Assembly: GCF_000217955.3 (NCBI RefSeq)
Contig: NZ_AFOY02000010.1
Location: forward strand, 62,001-126,000
Direction of reading: 5' to 3'
From: Pseudomonas fluorescens HK44
GTDB taxonomy: Bacteria; Pseudomonadota; Gammaproteobacteria; Pseudomonadales; Pseudomonadaceae
DNA: 64,000 bases
The position numbers and the translations under genes are program-made. Shown here in pieces: positions 41,749 to 51,822 of this stretch; positions within the stretch are counted from its first letter, which is position 1, and every line of letters starts with the position of its first letter. The notes under the pieces are model-generated. The model was not told the origin of the DNA, did not search any database, and saw only the letters and a list, made by a program, of their open reading frames with translations.

Positions 41749-43059
41749 ATGCAAGTTTCTGTTGAAAATACTTCTGCTCTTGAGCGCCGCATGAGCATCA
41801 CCGTGCCAGCTGAGCGCATTGAGACTCAAGTCAACAAGCGTCTGCAGCAGACTGCCCAAAAGGCCAAGATTGCAGGCTTCCGTCCTGGCAAAGTGCCTAT
41901 GAGCGTGATCCGTCAGCGTTATGAAGCTGATGCGCGTCAGGAAGCTGTAGGCGATGTGATCCAGGCTTCTTTCTACGAAGCAGTTGTCGAGCAAAAGCTG
42001 AACCCGGCTGGCGCTCCTTCGGTAGAGCCTAAAGTCCTGGAGAAGGGCAAGGATCTGGAATTCGTTGCAACGTTCGAAGTGTTCCCCGAGTTCACCGTTG
42101 CCGGTTTCGAATCCATCGCTGTCGAGCGCCTGAGCGCTGACGTGGCGGACGCCGATCTGGACAAAATGCTGGATATCCTGCGCAAGCAGAACGTTCGTTT
42201 TGAAGTTGCCGATCGTGCCGCTCAGAACGAAGACCAGCTGAACATCGATTTCGTTGGCAAGGTTGACGGTGAAGTGTTTGCCGGTGGCTCCGCCAAGGGC
42301 ACCCAGCTGGTTCTGGGTTCCGGCCGCATGATCCCTGGCTTCGAAGAAGGCCTGGTTGGTGCTAAAGCGGGCGAAGAGCGCGTTCTGAACCTGACCTTCC
42401 CTGAGAACTATCAGAACCTCGACCTGGCTAACAAGGCTGCCGAGTTCACCGTAACCGTGAACACTGTCTCCGAGCCGAAATTGCCTGAGTTGACCGAAGA
42501 ATTCTTCGCTCAGTTCGGTATTAAAGAGTCTGGCATCGACGGTTTCCGCGCCGAAGTTCGTAAGAACATGGAGCGCGAGCTGCGTCAGGCGATCAAATCC
42601 AAGGTCAAGAACCAGGTAATGGACGGTCTGCTGGCCGCCAACCCGATCGAAGTGCCAAAGGCCCTGCTGTCCAACGAAGTTGATCGTCTGCGCGTTCAGG
42701 CGGTTCAGCAGTTCGGTGGCAACATCAAGCCTGATCAACTGCCGGCCGAGCTGTTCGAAGAACAGGCCAAGCGTCGCGTAGTGCTGGGTCTGGTGGTAGC
42801 TGAAGTGGTCAAGCAATACGACCTGAAGCCTGACGAAACCCGCGTTCGCGAGCTGATTCAGGAAATGGCTTCGGCTTATCAGGAGCCTGAGCAAGTCGTG
42901 TCCTGGTACTACAAGAACGACCAGCAACTGAACGAAGTCCGTTCGGTTGTGCTGGAAGAGCAAGTTGTGGATACTGTTCTTCAGAAAGCTAGCGTGACCG
43001 ACAAATCGGTCTCTTACGAAGAAGCGGTCAAGCCGGTAGAAGCTCCACAAGCCGACTGA
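41749..43059 (+). CDS. tig: Trigger factor
   Basis: The ATG at 41749 (ACGAGGAA upstream) gives 436 residues with the ribosome-docking signature GFRPGKVP at about 43-50, the FKBP-like PPIase domain (about 155-240) and the C-terminal helical arms. It binds nascent chains at the ribosomal exit. It is followed by clpP, with a strong hairpin between, as in most gamma-proteobacteria. Confidence 0.98.
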   Translation: MQVSVENTSALERRMSITVPAERIETQVNKRLQQTAQKAKIAGFRPGKVPMSVIRQRYEADARQEAVGDVIQASFYEAVVEQKLNPAGAPSVEPKVLEKGKDLEFVATFEVFPEFTVAGFESIAVERLSADVADADLDKMLDILRKQNVRFEVADRAAQNEDQLNIDFVGKVDGEVFAGGSAKGTQLVLGSGRMIPGFEEGLVGAKAGEERVLNLTFPENYQNLDLANKAAEFTVTVNTVSEPKLPELTEEFFAQFGIKESGIDGFRAEVRKNMERELRQAIKSKVKNQVMDGLLAANPIEVPKALLSNEVDRLRVQAVQQFGGNIKPDQLPAELFEEQAKRRVVLGLVVAEVVKQYDLKPDETRVRELIQEMASAYQEPEQVVSWYYKNDQQLNEVRSVVLEEQVVDTVLQKASVTDKSVSYEEAVKPVEAPQAD

Positions 43060-43086
43060 TTGTTTTTTACGTTAGAAGCACACACC

Positions 43087-43112
43087 ATAAGCCAGCTTTC
43101 GAGCTGGCTTAT
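43087..43112 (+). terminator. Hairpin between tig and clpP
   Basis: ATAAGCCAGCT pairs with AGCTGGCTTAT around a TTCG tetraloop. No T run follows, so it may slow or process RNA rather than end it. Confidence 0.65.
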
Positions 43113-43152
43113 GCGTATTCAAGACATAACTATTTGGGAGTGACTGCGAGAC

Positions 43153-43794
43153 ATGTCCCGCAATTCTTATTATCAGCAGAGCTCTGACATCCAGGCCGCA
43201 GGTGGTCTGGTCCCGATGGTTATCGAGCAGTCCGCCCGTGGCGAACGTGCCTATGACATCTACTCGCGCCTCCTCAAGGAGCGAGTGATCTTCCTTGTCG
43301 GCCCGGTAGAAGACTACATGGCCAACCTGGTCGCCGCGCAACTGCTGTTCCTTGAAGCGGAAAACCCGGACAAGGACATCCATCTTTACATCAATTCACC
43401 AGGCGGTTCGGTGACTGCGGGCATGTCGATCTACGACACCATGCAGTTCATCAAGCCTGACGTTTCCACCACCTGTATTGGTCAGGCCTGCAGCATGGGT
43501 GCTTTCCTGCTTGCCGGTGGTGCTGCGGGCAAGCGTTATTGCCTGCCGAACTCGCGCATGATGATTCACCAGCCATTGGGTGGTTTCCAGGGGCAGGCGT
43601 CGGATATCGACATCCATGCCAAGGAAATCCTCCATATCCGTTCGCGCCTGAACTCGTTGTTGGCTCATCACACCGGTCAAAGCCTCGAAACCATTGAGCG
43701 CGACACCGAGCGTGACAACTTCATGAGCGCAGAGCGTGCGGCTGAATACGGCCTGATCGACTCGGTGATCGACAAGCGTAAAATGCCCGCCTAA
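43153..43794 (+). CDS. clpP: ATP-dependent protease subunit ClpP
   Basis: The 213-residue serine protease has [14 protein letters not shown] with the catalytic Ser, MIHQPLGG with the catalytic His, and the Asp in the usual downstream position. A short N-terminal propeptide is probable. Two heptameric rings form the proteolytic chamber used with ClpX or ClpA. Confidence 0.98.
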   Translation: MSRNSYYQQSSDIQAAGGLVPMVIEQSARGERAYDIYSRLLKERVIFLVGPVEDYMANLVAAQLLFLEAENPDKDIHLYINSPGGSVTAGMSIYDTMQFIKPDVSTTCIGQACSMGAFLLAGGAAGKRYCLPNSRMMIHQPLGGFQGQASDIDIHAKEILHIRSRLNSLLAHHTGQSLETIERDTERDNFMSAERAAEYGLIDSVIDKRKMPA

Positions 43795-43832
43795 GCAACT
43801 CAAATGCAGGTGGTTGGTTTAACTGGCCACCA

Positions 43833-43852
43833 GCGGGCTTGAAAAAGCCCGC
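43833..43852 (+). terminator. Hairpin between clpP and clpX
   Basis: GCGGGCTT pairs with AAGCCCGC around a GAAA tetraloop. No T tract, so partial at most. Confidence 0.55.
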
Positions 43853-43900
43853 AATTGCCTTCATCTTGTGTTGCAAGCCTATCGGATTTGGATCGATCGA

Positions 43901-45184
43901 ATGACTGACACCCGCAACGGCGAGGACAACGGCAAGCTGCTCTATTGCTCCTTCTGTGGCAAAAGCCAGCATGAAGTGCGCAAATTGATTGCCGGCCCCT
44001 CGGTCTTTATCTGCGACGAGTGCGTCGACCTGTGCAACGACATCATCCGCGAGGAGGTGCAGGAAGCACAGGCCGAAAGCAACGCGCATAAATTGCCTTC
44101 GCCTAAAGAAATCAGCGGCATCCTTGATCAGTATGTGATTGGTCAGGAGCGTGCGAAAAAGGTTTTGGCCGTAGCGGTGTACAACCACTACAAACGCCTC
44201 AACCAGCGTGACAAAAAGAATGACGATGTCGAACTCGGCAAAAGCAACATCTTGCTGATCGGCCCTACAGGCTCGGGTAAAACCCTGCTTGCTGAAACAC
44301 TGGCCCGTTTGCTGAATGTGCCTTTCACCATCGCTGACGCAACCACCCTCACCGAGGCGGGTTACGTGGGTGAAGACGTTGAAAACATCATTCAGAAACT
44401 GTTGCAGAAGTGCGATTACGATGTAGAAAAAGCTCAAATGGGCATTGTCTACATCGATGAAATCGACAAGATTTCGCGCAAGTCTGACAACCCGTCCATC
44501 ACCCGGGACGTTTCCGGTGAAGGCGTGCAGCAGGCCCTGCTCAAGCTGATCGAAGGTACGGTCGCTTCCGTTCCGCCTCAGGGTGGTCGCAAGCACCCGC
44601 AGCAGGAATTCCTTCAGGTCGACACCCGTAACATCCTGTTCATCTGCGGTGGTGCGTTCTCCGGTCTGGAAAAGGTTATTCAAAACCGCTCCACCCGTGG
44701 CGGCATTGGTTTCAACGCGGAAGTTCGCAGCAAGGAAGAAGGCAAGAAGGTGGGTGAGTCCCTGCGTGAAGTCGAACCTGACGATCTGGTCAAGTTCGGT
44801 CTGATCCCGGAATTCGTCGGTCGTCTGCCGGTTCTTGCAACGCTGGACGAGCTCGACGAGGCTGCGCTGATGCAGATCCTCACCGAGCCGAAAAATGCTC
44901 TGACCAAACAGTATGCCAAGCTGTTCGAGATGGAAGGCGTAGACCTGGAGTTCCGGGCCGATGCACTGAAATCGGTCGCCAAGCGCGCGCTGGAACGTAA
45001 AACCGGTGCTCGTGGATTGCGTTCGATCCTCGAAGGCGTGCTGCTCGACACTATGTATGAAATCCCCTCGCAGTCCGAGGTGAGTAAAGTAGTGATCGAT
45101 GAAAGCGTAATAGAAGGCAAGTCCAAGCCACTGTATATCTACGAAAACACTGAGCCGGCTGCCAAGGCAGCGCCAGACGCGTAA
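43901..45184 (+). CDS. clpX: ClpX unfoldase
   Basis: The ATG at 43901 gives 427 residues with the four-Cys zinc domain (CSFCGKSQ near 16 and CDECVDLC near 41), Walker A GPTGSGKT, Walker [11 protein letters not shown] and sensor motifs. It feeds substrates to ClpP. A GGGGCC/GGCCCC hairpin with TTTGCTTTT follows the stop (45209-45232). Confidence 0.98.
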   Translation: MTDTRNGEDNGKLLYCSFCGKSQHEVRKLIAGPSVFICDECVDLCNDIIREEVQEAQAESNAHKLPSPKEISGILDQYVIGQERAKKVLAVAVYNHYKRLNQRDKKNDDVELGKSNILLIGPTGSGKTLLAETLARLLNVPFTIADATTLTEAGYVGEDVENIIQKLLQKCDYDVEKAQMGIVYIDEIDKISRKSDNPSITRDVSGEGVQQALLKLIEGTVASVPPQGGRKHPQQEFLQVDTRNILFICGGAFSGLEKVIQNRSTRGGIGFNAEVRSKEEGKKVGESLREVEPDDLVKFGLIPEFVGRLPVLATLDELDEAALMQILTEPKNALTKQYAKLFEMEGVDLEFRADALKSVAKRALERKTGARGLRSILEGVLLDTMYEIPSQSEVSKVVIDESVIEGKSKPLYIYENTEPAAKAAPDA

Positions 45185-45208
45185 GCGTCGCACTGCCGGA
45201 TTAAAGAA

Positions 45209-45232
45209 GGGGCCTTCGGGCCCCTTTGCTTT
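45209..45232 (+). terminator. Terminator after clpX
   Basis: GGGGCC, TTCG loop, GGCCCC, then TTTGCTTTTG. Confidence 0.85.
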
Positions 45233-45294
45233 TGCAGAGTCTGCCGAAGGCTTGGGCCGCGTTCGGACGATCTTTAGCGCAGTCTTTTAATCAG

Positions 45295-45323
45295 CTTGTT
45301 TTTTTCGAAAGCAGCCCCCATCT
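45295..45323 (+). promoter_or_regulatory. Candidate sigma-32 (heat-shock) promoter of lon
   Basis: CTTGTTT at 45295-45301 and CCCCATCT at 45316-45323 are 14 bases apart; the sigma-32 consensus is CTTGAAA-N11-16-CCCCATnT. The start of lon is 59 bases further. The -10 part matches fully. Confidence 0.75.
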
Positions 45324-45381
45324 TGGTTTCAGGCTTACTTCCATCTGTTTCCGGCCTTAGGGCCGCCGTAGAGGCGAAATC

Positions 45382-47778
45382 ATGAAGACAACCATCGAAT
45401 TGCCTCTCCTGCCATTGCGTGATGTTGTGGTTTATCCGCACATGGTTATCCCGCTGTTTGTGGGGCGCGAGAAATCTATCGAAGCCCTCGAGGCCGCGAT
45501 GACGGGCGATAAGCAGATCCTTCTGCTGGCCCAGAGAAACCCTGCCGACGACGATCCTGGTGAAGATGCACTTTATCGCGTCGGTACGATCGCAACGGTT
45601 CTACAGTTGCTCAAGCTGCCTGATGGTACGGTCAAAGTGCTGGTTGAAGGCGAGCAACGTGGCGCCGTCGAGCGTTTCAGCGAAGTCGACGGCCATTGCC
45701 GTGCCGAGGTTTCGCTGATTGACGAAGTCGACGCTCCCGAGCGCGAATCGGAAGTGTTTGTCCGCAGCTTGCTGTCTCAATTTGAACAATACGTTCAGCT
45801 GGGCAAGAAGGTTCCGGCTGAAGTCCTGTCGTCGCTCAATAGCATCGATGAGCCAAGCCGCCTGGTCGATACCATGGCTGCGCACATGGCGCTGAAGATC
45901 GAGCAGAAGCAGGAAATTCTCGAAATTATCGATTTGTCGGCCCGGGTCGAGCACGTTCTGGCCTTGCTGGATGCCGAGATCGATCTGCTGCAAGTCGAAA
46001 AACGCATTCGTGGCCGCGTCAAAAAGCAAATGGAGCGCAGCCAGCGCGAGTACTACCTGAATGAGCAGATGAAGGCCATTCAGAAAGAACTGGGCGATAG
46101 CGAAGAAGGCCATAACGAAGTCGAAGAGCTGAAAAAGCGCATCGATGCCGCAGGCTTGCCAAAGGATGCGCTGATCAAGGCCCAGGCCGAGCTGAACAAG
46201 CTCAAGCAAATGTCACCGATGTCTGCTGAAGCGACCGTTGTGCGCTCCTACCTCGACTGGCTGGTTCAGGTGCCGTGGAAGGCGCAAAGCAAGGTTCGTC
46301 TGGATCTTGCGCGCGCAGAAGACATTCTTGATGCCGACCATTATGGTCTGGAAGAAGTCAAAGAGCGGATTCTCGAATACCTCGCCGTGCAAAAACGCGT
46401 GAAGAAAATCCGCGGTCCGGTGTTGTGTCTGGTCGGTCCTCCTGGTGTGGGTAAAACCTCTCTGGCGGAGTCGATTGCTCACGCAACAAACCGCAAATTT
46501 GTACGCATGGCCCTCGGCGGCGTGCGCGATGAAGCGGAAATTCGTGGTCATCGCCGGACTTATATCGGTTCGATGCCAGGAAGATTGATTCAAAAGATGA
46601 CAAAGGTGGGCGTGCGCAACCCACTGTTCCTGCTCGATGAAATCGACAAGATGGGCAGCGACATGCGTGGCGATCCGGCTTCGGCTTTGCTGGAAGTGCT
46701 CGATCCCGAGCAAAACCACAATTTCAACGATCACTATCTGGAAGTCGACTACGACCTGTCCGATGTGATGTTCCTTTGCACTTCGAACTCGATGAACATT
46801 CCACCGGCGCTGCTCGACCGGATGGAAGTGATTCGTCTGCCGGGCTACACCGAAGACGAGAAGATCAACATCGCCGTCAAGTACCTTTCGCCCAAGCAGA
46901 TTCAGGCCAATGGCCTGAAAAAAGGCGAGCTGGAATTCGACGCCGAAGCGATCCGCGACATCATTCGTTACTACACCCGTGAAGCCGGTGTGCGGGGGCT
47001 TGAGCGCCAGATTGCCAAGGTTTGCCGCAAGACGGTCAAAGAGCATGCGATGGAAAAACGCTTCTCGGTGAAAGTCACGGCCGAGATGCTGGAGCACTTC
47101 CTTGGCGTGCGCAAATTCCGCTACGGCCTGGCCGAGCAGCAGGATCAGGTGGGGCAGGTGACTGGTCTCGCCTGGACTCAGGTGGGGGGCGAGTTGCTGA
47201 CCATCGAAGCAGCGGTGGTGCCGGGTAAAGGTCAGCTGATCAAGACCGGTTCGCTGGGTGATGTGATGGTCGAATCGATCACGGCTGCGTTGACGGTTGT
47301 TCGCAGCCGCGCGAAAAGCCTGGGGATCCCGCTGGACTTTCACGAGAAGCGCGACACCCATATCCACATGCCGGAAGGGGCGACGCCCAAAGACGGTCCT
47401 AGTGCGGGTGTAGGCATGTGTACGGCACTGGTGTCGGCATTGACCGGGATTCCTGTGCGCGCTGATGTTGCCATGACCGGCGAAATCACCTTGCGCGGCC
47501 AGGTTCTGGCGATCGGCGGACTTAAGGAAAAACTGCTGGCGGCACACCGAGGCGGGATCAAGACTGTGATCATTCCTGAAGAGAATGTTCGCGACTTGAA
47601 GGAAATTCCTGACAATATCAAGCAAGATCTTCAGATCAAACCAGTTAAATGGATTGACGAGGTCCTGCAAATTGCGCTGCAATACGCGCCGGAGCCCTTG
47701 CCGGATGTGGCTCCCGAGATAGTTGCAAAGGATGAGAAGCGCGAGTCTGACTCTAAGGAAAGAATTAGCACGCACTAG
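45382..47778 (+). CDS. lon: Lon protease
   Basis: The 798-residue protein has an N-terminal substrate-binding domain (about 1-200), a coiled region (about 200-300), an AAA+ domain with [12 protein letters not shown] near 353, and a C-terminal protease domain with the catalytic Ser in DGPSAGVGM and Lys in [14 protein letters not shown]. It degrades misfolded proteins with ATP. The tail is Glu/Lys/Ser-rich and longer than in E. coli. Confidence 0.98.
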   Translation: MKTTIELPLLPLRDVVVYPHMVIPLFVGREKSIEALEAAMTGDKQILLLAQRNPADDDPGEDALYRVGTIATVLQLLKLPDGTVKVLVEGEQRGAVERFSEVDGHCRAEVSLIDEVDAPERESEVFVRSLLSQFEQYVQLGKKVPAEVLSSLNSIDEPSRLVDTMAAHMALKIEQKQEILEIIDLSARVEHVLALLDAEIDLLQVEKRIRGRVKKQMERSQREYYLNEQMKAIQKELGDSEEGHNEVEELKKRIDAAGLPKDALIKAQAELNKLKQMSPMSAEATVVRSYLDWLVQVPWKAQSKVRLDLARAEDILDADHYGLEEVKERILEYLAVQKRVKKIRGPVLCLVGPPGVGKTSLAESIAHATNRKFVRMALGGVRDEAEIRGHRRTYIGSMPGRLIQKMTKVGVRNPLFLLDEIDKMGSDMRGDPASALLEVLDPEQNHNFNDHYLEVDYDLSDVMFLCTSNSMNIPPALLDRMEVIRLPGYTEDEKINIAVKYLSPKQIQANGLKKGELEFDAEAIRDIIRYYTREAGVRGLERQIAKVCRKTVKEHAMEKRFSVKVTAEMLEHFLGVRKFRYGLAEQQDQVGQVTGLAWTQVGGELLTIEAAVVPGKGQLIKTGSLGDVMVESITAALTVVRSRAKSLGIPLDFHEKRDTHIHMPEGATPKDGPSAGVGMCTALVSALTGIPVRADVAMTGEITLRGQVLAIGGLKEKLLAAHRGGIKTVIIPEENVRDLKEIPDNIKQDLQIKPVKWIDEVLQIALQYAPEPLPDVAPEIVAKDEKRESDSKERISTH

Positions 47779-47925
47779 TACGTATTAGCCTGGGGGGCTT
47801 TCTTGACAGCTTTTTAGAGCCCTTGTTATAAAGCGGCTCTTAAGTGTCTGTAGGCCATTCAGCACTCGTTTTTGCTTTCACCAAAAAACTTAGAATCATC
47901 TCAAATAGATATAAGGGGACTTAGA

Positions 47926-48198
47926 GTGAACAAGTCGGAACTGATTGATGCTATCGCTGCATCCGCTGATATCCCGAAAGCTGCTGCTGGCCGTGCGCTG
48001 GACGCTGTAATCGAATCCGTCACTGGCGCTCTCAAGGCTGGCGACTCTGTTGTTCTGGTTGGTTTCGGTACTTTCTCCGTTACTGATCGTCCAGCTCGCA
48101 TTGGTCGTAACCCACAGACCGGCAAGACGCTGGAAATCGCAGCAGCCAAAAAACCAGGTTTCAAAGCCGGTAAAGCACTGAAAGAAGCTGTTAACTAA
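47926..48198 (+). CDS. hupB: DNA-binding protein HU-beta
   Basis: A GTG start at 47926, with AAGGGG upstream, gives the canonical 90 residues ([16 protein letters not shown]...). The arm region [12 protein letters not shown] is present. Starts further upstream would add an unusual extension. HU bends and compacts DNA. Position between lon and tRNA-Asp/ppiD is standard. Confidence 0.97.
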   Translation: MNKSELIDAIAASADIPKAAAGRALDAVIESVTGALKAGDSVVLVGFGTFSVTDRPARIGRNPQTGKTLEIAAAKKPGFKAGKALKEAVN

Positions 48199-48250
48199 GC
48201 CTCCTCGGTTTTTTGCCTATCCGGGTCGGGGTCATTCCTGACTTGGCAGC

Positions 48251-48327
48251 GGAGCGGTAGTTCAGTCGGTTAGAATACCGGCCTGTCACGCCGGGGGTCG
48301 CGGGTTCGAGTCCCGTCCGCTCCGCCA
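48251..48327 (+). tRNA. tRNA-Asp (anticodon GTC)
   Basis: GGAGCGG acceptor pairs with CCGCTCC; anticodon GTC in CTGTCAC, T loop TTCGAGT, encoded CCA. Confidence 0.97.
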
Positions 48328-48335
48328 GTTACGAG

Positions 48336-48363
48336 AAGGCGCATCCTCGGATGCGCCTTTCTT
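48336..48363 (+). terminator. Terminator after tRNA-Asp
   Basis: AAGGCGCATCC pairs with GGATGCGCCTT with a 2-base centre, followed by TCTTC. Confidence 0.8.
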
Positions 48364-48428
48364 CTATCCGGATTCTACCCACGCTCCACGGTTGCCTAAT
48401 TTGAAGTTCAACCGTTTCTGGGGGACGC

Positions 48429-50288
48429 ATGCTGCAGAATATCAGGGACAATTCACAAGGCTGGATTGCCAAGACCATTATCGGGGTCATCGTTGCATTG
48501 ATGGCTTTGACCGGTTTCGACGCCATCTTCAAGGCCACTACCCACCGTAATGATGCGGCCAAGGTGAATGGTGAAGAAATCAGCCAGAACGAGCTGAGTC
48601 AGGCGGTTGATATGCAACGCCGTCAACTCATGCAACAGCTGGGCAAGGATTTCGATGCATCCTTGCTTGATGAAAAAATGCTGCGCGAAGCTGCTTTGAA
48701 AGGGCTGATCGACCGCAAACTGTTGCTGCAAGGCGCAGAAAAATCGAAATTCGCTTTCTCCGAAGCTGCACTGGACCAAGTGATCCTGCAAACGCCTGAA
48801 TTCCAGGTCGACGGCAAGTTCAGTCCTGAGCGTTTCGACCAGGTGATCCGTCAGTTGGGCTACAGCCGGATGCAGTTCCGCCAGATGCTGGCTCAGGAAA
48901 TGCTGATCGGCCAGTTGCGCGCCGGTCTGGCAGGCAGCGGTTTCGTCACCGATGCACAGGTGCAGGCTTTCGCTCGTCTGGAAAAACAGACTCGCGATTT
49001 CGCGACCCTGAACGTCAAGGCCGATCCTGCGGCGGTAAAGCTGACCGACGAAGAGGTCAAGGCTTACTACGACGAACACGCCAAAGAGTTCATGACGCCT
49101 GATCAGGTGGTCATCGATTACCTCGAGTTGAAGAAGGCTTCCTTCTTTGATCAGGTCGCCGTCAAGGACGAAGACCTGCAAGCGCTGTATCAGAAAGAAA
49201 CCGCGAACCTGGCGGAACAACGCCGGGCTGCGCATATTCTGATCGAAGTGAATGACAAGGTGAACGAGGCGCAAGCCAAGGCGAAGATCGAAGAGATTCA
49301 GGCGCGTCTGGCCAAAGGTGAAAGCTTCGAGGCCCTGGCCAAGGAGTTCTCGCAGGATCCAGGTTCGGCTGCCAATGGCGGTGACCTCGGTTACGCCGGC
49401 CCGGGCGTTTACGATCCGGCCTTTGAGAAAGCGCTGTATGCGCTGGGCAAGGACCAAGTGTCGGCGCCGGTACGCACTGACTTCGGTTTCCACTTGATCA
49501 AGCTGTTGGGCGTTGAAGCACCTCAAGTGCCGAGCTTCGCCAGCCTGAAAGACAAGCTGACCAAGGAACTGAAAACCCAACAGGTCGAGCAGCGTTTTGT
49601 GGATGCGACCAAGCAGTTGGAAGATGCCGCGTTCGAAGCCTCCGATCTGGCTCAGCCAGCTGCAGACCTGAAACTGACCGTTCACACGTCCGCACCGTTT
49701 GGCCGTGAAGGTGGTGAAGGTGTCGCGGCCAACCGTGCCGTGGTCACTGCCGCGTTCAGCCCGGAAGTACTGGATGAAGGTGCCAACAGCGCCGGCATCG
49801 AGCTGGATCCGGAAACTGTCGTGGTGCTGCGTGCCAAAGAGCATCGCAAGCCTGAACAGCTGCCGCTGGAAAGCGTCGCTGCGAGCATTCGCGTGCAATT
49901 GACCAAGGAGCACGCCAGTGCTGCTGCCAAGACCAAGGCTGATGAGTTGATCGCCAGTCTGCGCGATGGCAAGACGCCGCTCGATAGCCAGAGCTGGAAA
50001 GTCACCAACGCGGCAACACGTGCTCAGGAAGGGGTTGACCCAACCGTACTGCAAGCGTTGTTCCGCATGCCCAAGCCTGTCGCCAAGGACAAGCCGACTT
50101 TCAGCAGCGTGACCCTGACTGACGGTAGTCTGGTGATCGTGCGTCTGAACGGTGTGAGCGAAGCCACAGCGCCTTCTGAAGAAGAGAAGGCTCAGTATCG
50201 TCGCTTCCTCGCGTCGCGCGTTGGCCAGCAAGACTTTGCGGCCTATCGCAAGCAGCTGGAGAGCCAGGCAGACATCAAGCGTTACTGA
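48429..50288 (+). CDS. ppiD: Periplasmic folding protein PpiD
   Basis: The 619-residue protein has an N-terminal signal anchor (about 12-32), a SurA-like N-terminal helical domain, and a parvulin PpiC domain (about 265-360, with RAAHILIEV and DPGSAANGGDLGY). The C-terminal part is also SurA/PpiD-like. It is anchored to the inner membrane and assists proteins leaving the Sec translocon. Gene order hupB - tRNA-Asp - ppiD is typical. Confidence 0.97.
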   Translation: MLQNIRDNSQGWIAKTIIGVIVALMALTGFDAIFKATTHRNDAAKVNGEEISQNELSQAVDMQRRQLMQQLGKDFDASLLDEKMLREAALKGLIDRKLLLQGAEKSKFAFSEAALDQVILQTPEFQVDGKFSPERFDQVIRQLGYSRMQFRQMLAQEMLIGQLRAGLAGSGFVTDAQVQAFARLEKQTRDFATLNVKADPAAVKLTDEEVKAYYDEHAKEFMTPDQVVIDYLELKKASFFDQVAVKDEDLQALYQKETANLAEQRRAAHILIEVNDKVNEAQAKAKIEEIQARLAKGESFEALAKEFSQDPGSAANGGDLGYAGPGVYDPAFEKALYALGKDQVSAPVRTDFGFHLIKLLGVEAPQVPSFASLKDKLTKELKTQQVEQRFVDATKQLEDAAFEASDLAQPAADLKLTVHTSAPFGREGGEGVAANRAVVTAAFSPEVLDEGANSAGIELDPETVVVLRAKEHRKPEQLPLESVAASIRVQLTKEHASAAAKTKADELIASLRDGKTPLDSQSWKVTNAATRAQEGVDPTVLQALFRMPKPVAKDKPTFSSVTLTDGSLVIVRLNGVSEATAPSEEEKAQYRRFLASRVGQQDFAAYRKQLESQADIKRY

Positions 50289-50315
50289 TGCCTGACTGAC
50301 CCGTTGGTGGTAAAC

Positions 50316-50349
50316 AAAGACCCTGGCCGAAAGGCCGGGGTCTTTTGTT
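50316..50349 (+). terminator. Terminator after ppiD
   Basis: AAAGACCCtGGCC pairs with GGCCgGGGTCTTT around a GAAA loop, then TTGTTTT. Confidence 0.88.
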
Positions 50350-50560
50350 TTGTGCGCTTCAACGGCTGGCTGGAATCTTTGGCCATCCAGTCGGTGCGCA
50401 GCGGTCAAGTTGCGGACGTTCATCGGGCATTTATGCGTGCGACTTTTTCCGGTAAACGATGGTCAGTAGACTTGTAACACTTGCAAGACACTAATCCATG
50501 CGCCGTTACGGGGTGATCTGTTGCACAATACACCCCGGATCGTTTTCTCCAGGATGTTCA

Positions 50561-51463
50561 ATGTTCAAATCATTCCATGTACGTGCCGCCGGGCTGGCGT
50601 TGGTACTGGCTGCTGCAGCCGGTTGTACCAAGGAACAGGCCATCTATGAGCATGAAAATTTCAATGATTCCGGGACGTTTTCGCGCAAGTACCCGGTTAC
50701 CGATGTTGCTTCCTGCGAGGCCGCCCGTCGGGCGTTATTGAGCCAGGGCTACATCATCACCAGCACTGACCCGAAACTGGTCAGCGGTCACAAGAGCTTT
50801 CAGCAGACCGGCGACACGCATATGGAGATCAGCTTCAACGTGGTCTGCGCTGAAGACAGCAAGCATCATGCGACGATGTTCGCCAATGCCTTGCAGGACC
50901 GCTATGCGTTGAAGAAAACCAACAACTCCGCCAGCCTTGGTGTCGGAGTGTTGGGCTCGGTGTCGATGCCGATTGGTTCTTCCGATGACTCGATGGTCAA
51001 GGTCGCCAGTGAAACCGTGTCGTCCGGGAAGTTCTACGAGCGGTTTTTCACGTTGGTCGAGCTGTTCCTGCCGCCTGAGGTGAAGAAAGAGGCGCATATC
51101 GTCGAGAAACCAAAGGCCGATCTGGGTGTGCCTGAACCCGCGGCAGCCCCCGCAGCCCCCGCAGCGCCAACCTCCGCGCCCGCGGCGACGCCTGCAGCGA
51201 CTCCAACTCCGGCGCCAACTCCGGCACCGGTTGTGCCAGCCGAGCCGGTGACGGCTGTGCCGGCGGTGAGTGCGCCGATAGTGCCTGTATCCGCTGCATC
51301 AACGCCTGTGGTATCAGCGCCAGCGCCTGAGGCGTCGCCAATTGCACCGGCGAGCACAGTTGAGCCGGCACCGGCGTCCGAGGTCATCACGCCGCCGGCG
51401 AACCCGAGTTCGTTGCCGGCGCCGACCGAGCCAATTCCGGCACTGCCATCGTCCGGCAAGTAA
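50561..51463 (+). CDS. DUF2242 lipoprotein with Ala/Pro-rich tail
   Basis: The ATG at 50561 gives 300 residues with lipobox LAAAAGC (Cys near 21). Residues about 35-185 match the DUF2242 layout: a conserved YEHENFNDSGTFSRKYPV opening and EAARRALLSQGY. The last ~110 residues are almost only Ala, Pro, Val, Ser and Thr, probably crossing the peptidoglycan. Function unknown; probably anchored to the outer membrane. Confidence 0.9.
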   Translation: MFKSFHVRAAGLALVLAAAAGCTKEQAIYEHENFNDSGTFSRKYPVTDVASCEAARRALLSQGYIITSTDPKLVSGHKSFQQTGDTHMEISFNVVCAEDSKHHATMFANALQDRYALKKTNNSASLGVGVLGSVSMPIGSSDDSMVKVASETVSSGKFYERFFTLVELFLPPEVKKEAHIVEKPKADLGVPEPAAAPAAPAAPTSAPAATPAATPTPAPTPAPVVPAEPVTAVPAVSAPIVPVSAASTPVVSAPAPEASPIAPASTVEPAPASEVITPPANPSSLPAPTEPIPALPSSGK

Positions 51464-51621
51464 TTTGAAGTCGAGCACTGTGGGGGGCAATGTCTGCTCC
51501 CTCAGTGTTTTTTCAGATGCATCTGCGCTGCCAGAGGCTGATTTTCTTCAGCTTTTATTCAAAGTCTCCCGTGATAAATTCTTGAGTGCCTGCTACGTTT
51601 TACTAGCAGGAACGTTGCGCT

Positions 51622-51652
51622 GTGCCCGCGTCATTTTTTTTCATGCGGGCAC
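51622..51652 (+). other. 8-bp inverted repeat with T-rich loop, before the 28-residue gene
   Basis: GTGCCCGC (51622-51629) and GCGGGCAC (51645-51652) pair exactly; the 15-base loop contains an eight-T run. A second repeat, CCTGCTA/TAGCAGG, is about 25 bases upstream. The pair lies between the DUF2242 gene and the small gene at 51714; it could be a transcript 3' end or part of a leader. Confidence 0.55.
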
Positions 51653-51713
51653 TTTATGCTGAGGGCGAAGGTCATTGGTATAACGGTTTAACTCGACTCA
51701 AAAGGACATCTCA

Positions 51714-51800
51714 ATGGACGATTATCAAGAAGAGCTGCTCGAATACCAGGCATTTGAACTGGACCCTCTGGAACCCGCCGAAGACGCCACCGAGTTGTAA
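51714..51800 (+). CDS. Small acidic peptide, 28 residues
   Basis: AAAGGA lies 8 bases before an ATG followed by 27 sense codons and TAA. The peptide is very acidic (about 10 Asp/Glu), with no membrane segment or lipobox, beginning MDDYQEELLEYQ. The gene is too short for most pipelines. Good Shine-Dalgarno, good spacing and a separate leader with hairpins favour it being real. No known family was recognised. The stop is 22 bases from the end of the convergent AraC-type gene. Confidence 0.6.
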   Translation: MDDYQEELLEYQAFELDPLEPAEDATEL

Positions 51801-51822
51801 CAAAGCAGCTACAGGCCGGTCG

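Noticed and set aside
46213-47775. 520-residue open frame antisense to lon
   Set aside because: Shadow of lon; composition of the product is unlike a protein (His-, Gln- and Arg-rich).
48453-50423. 656-residue open frame antisense to ppiD
   Set aside because: No start signal or motif; ppiD on the plus strand is complete.
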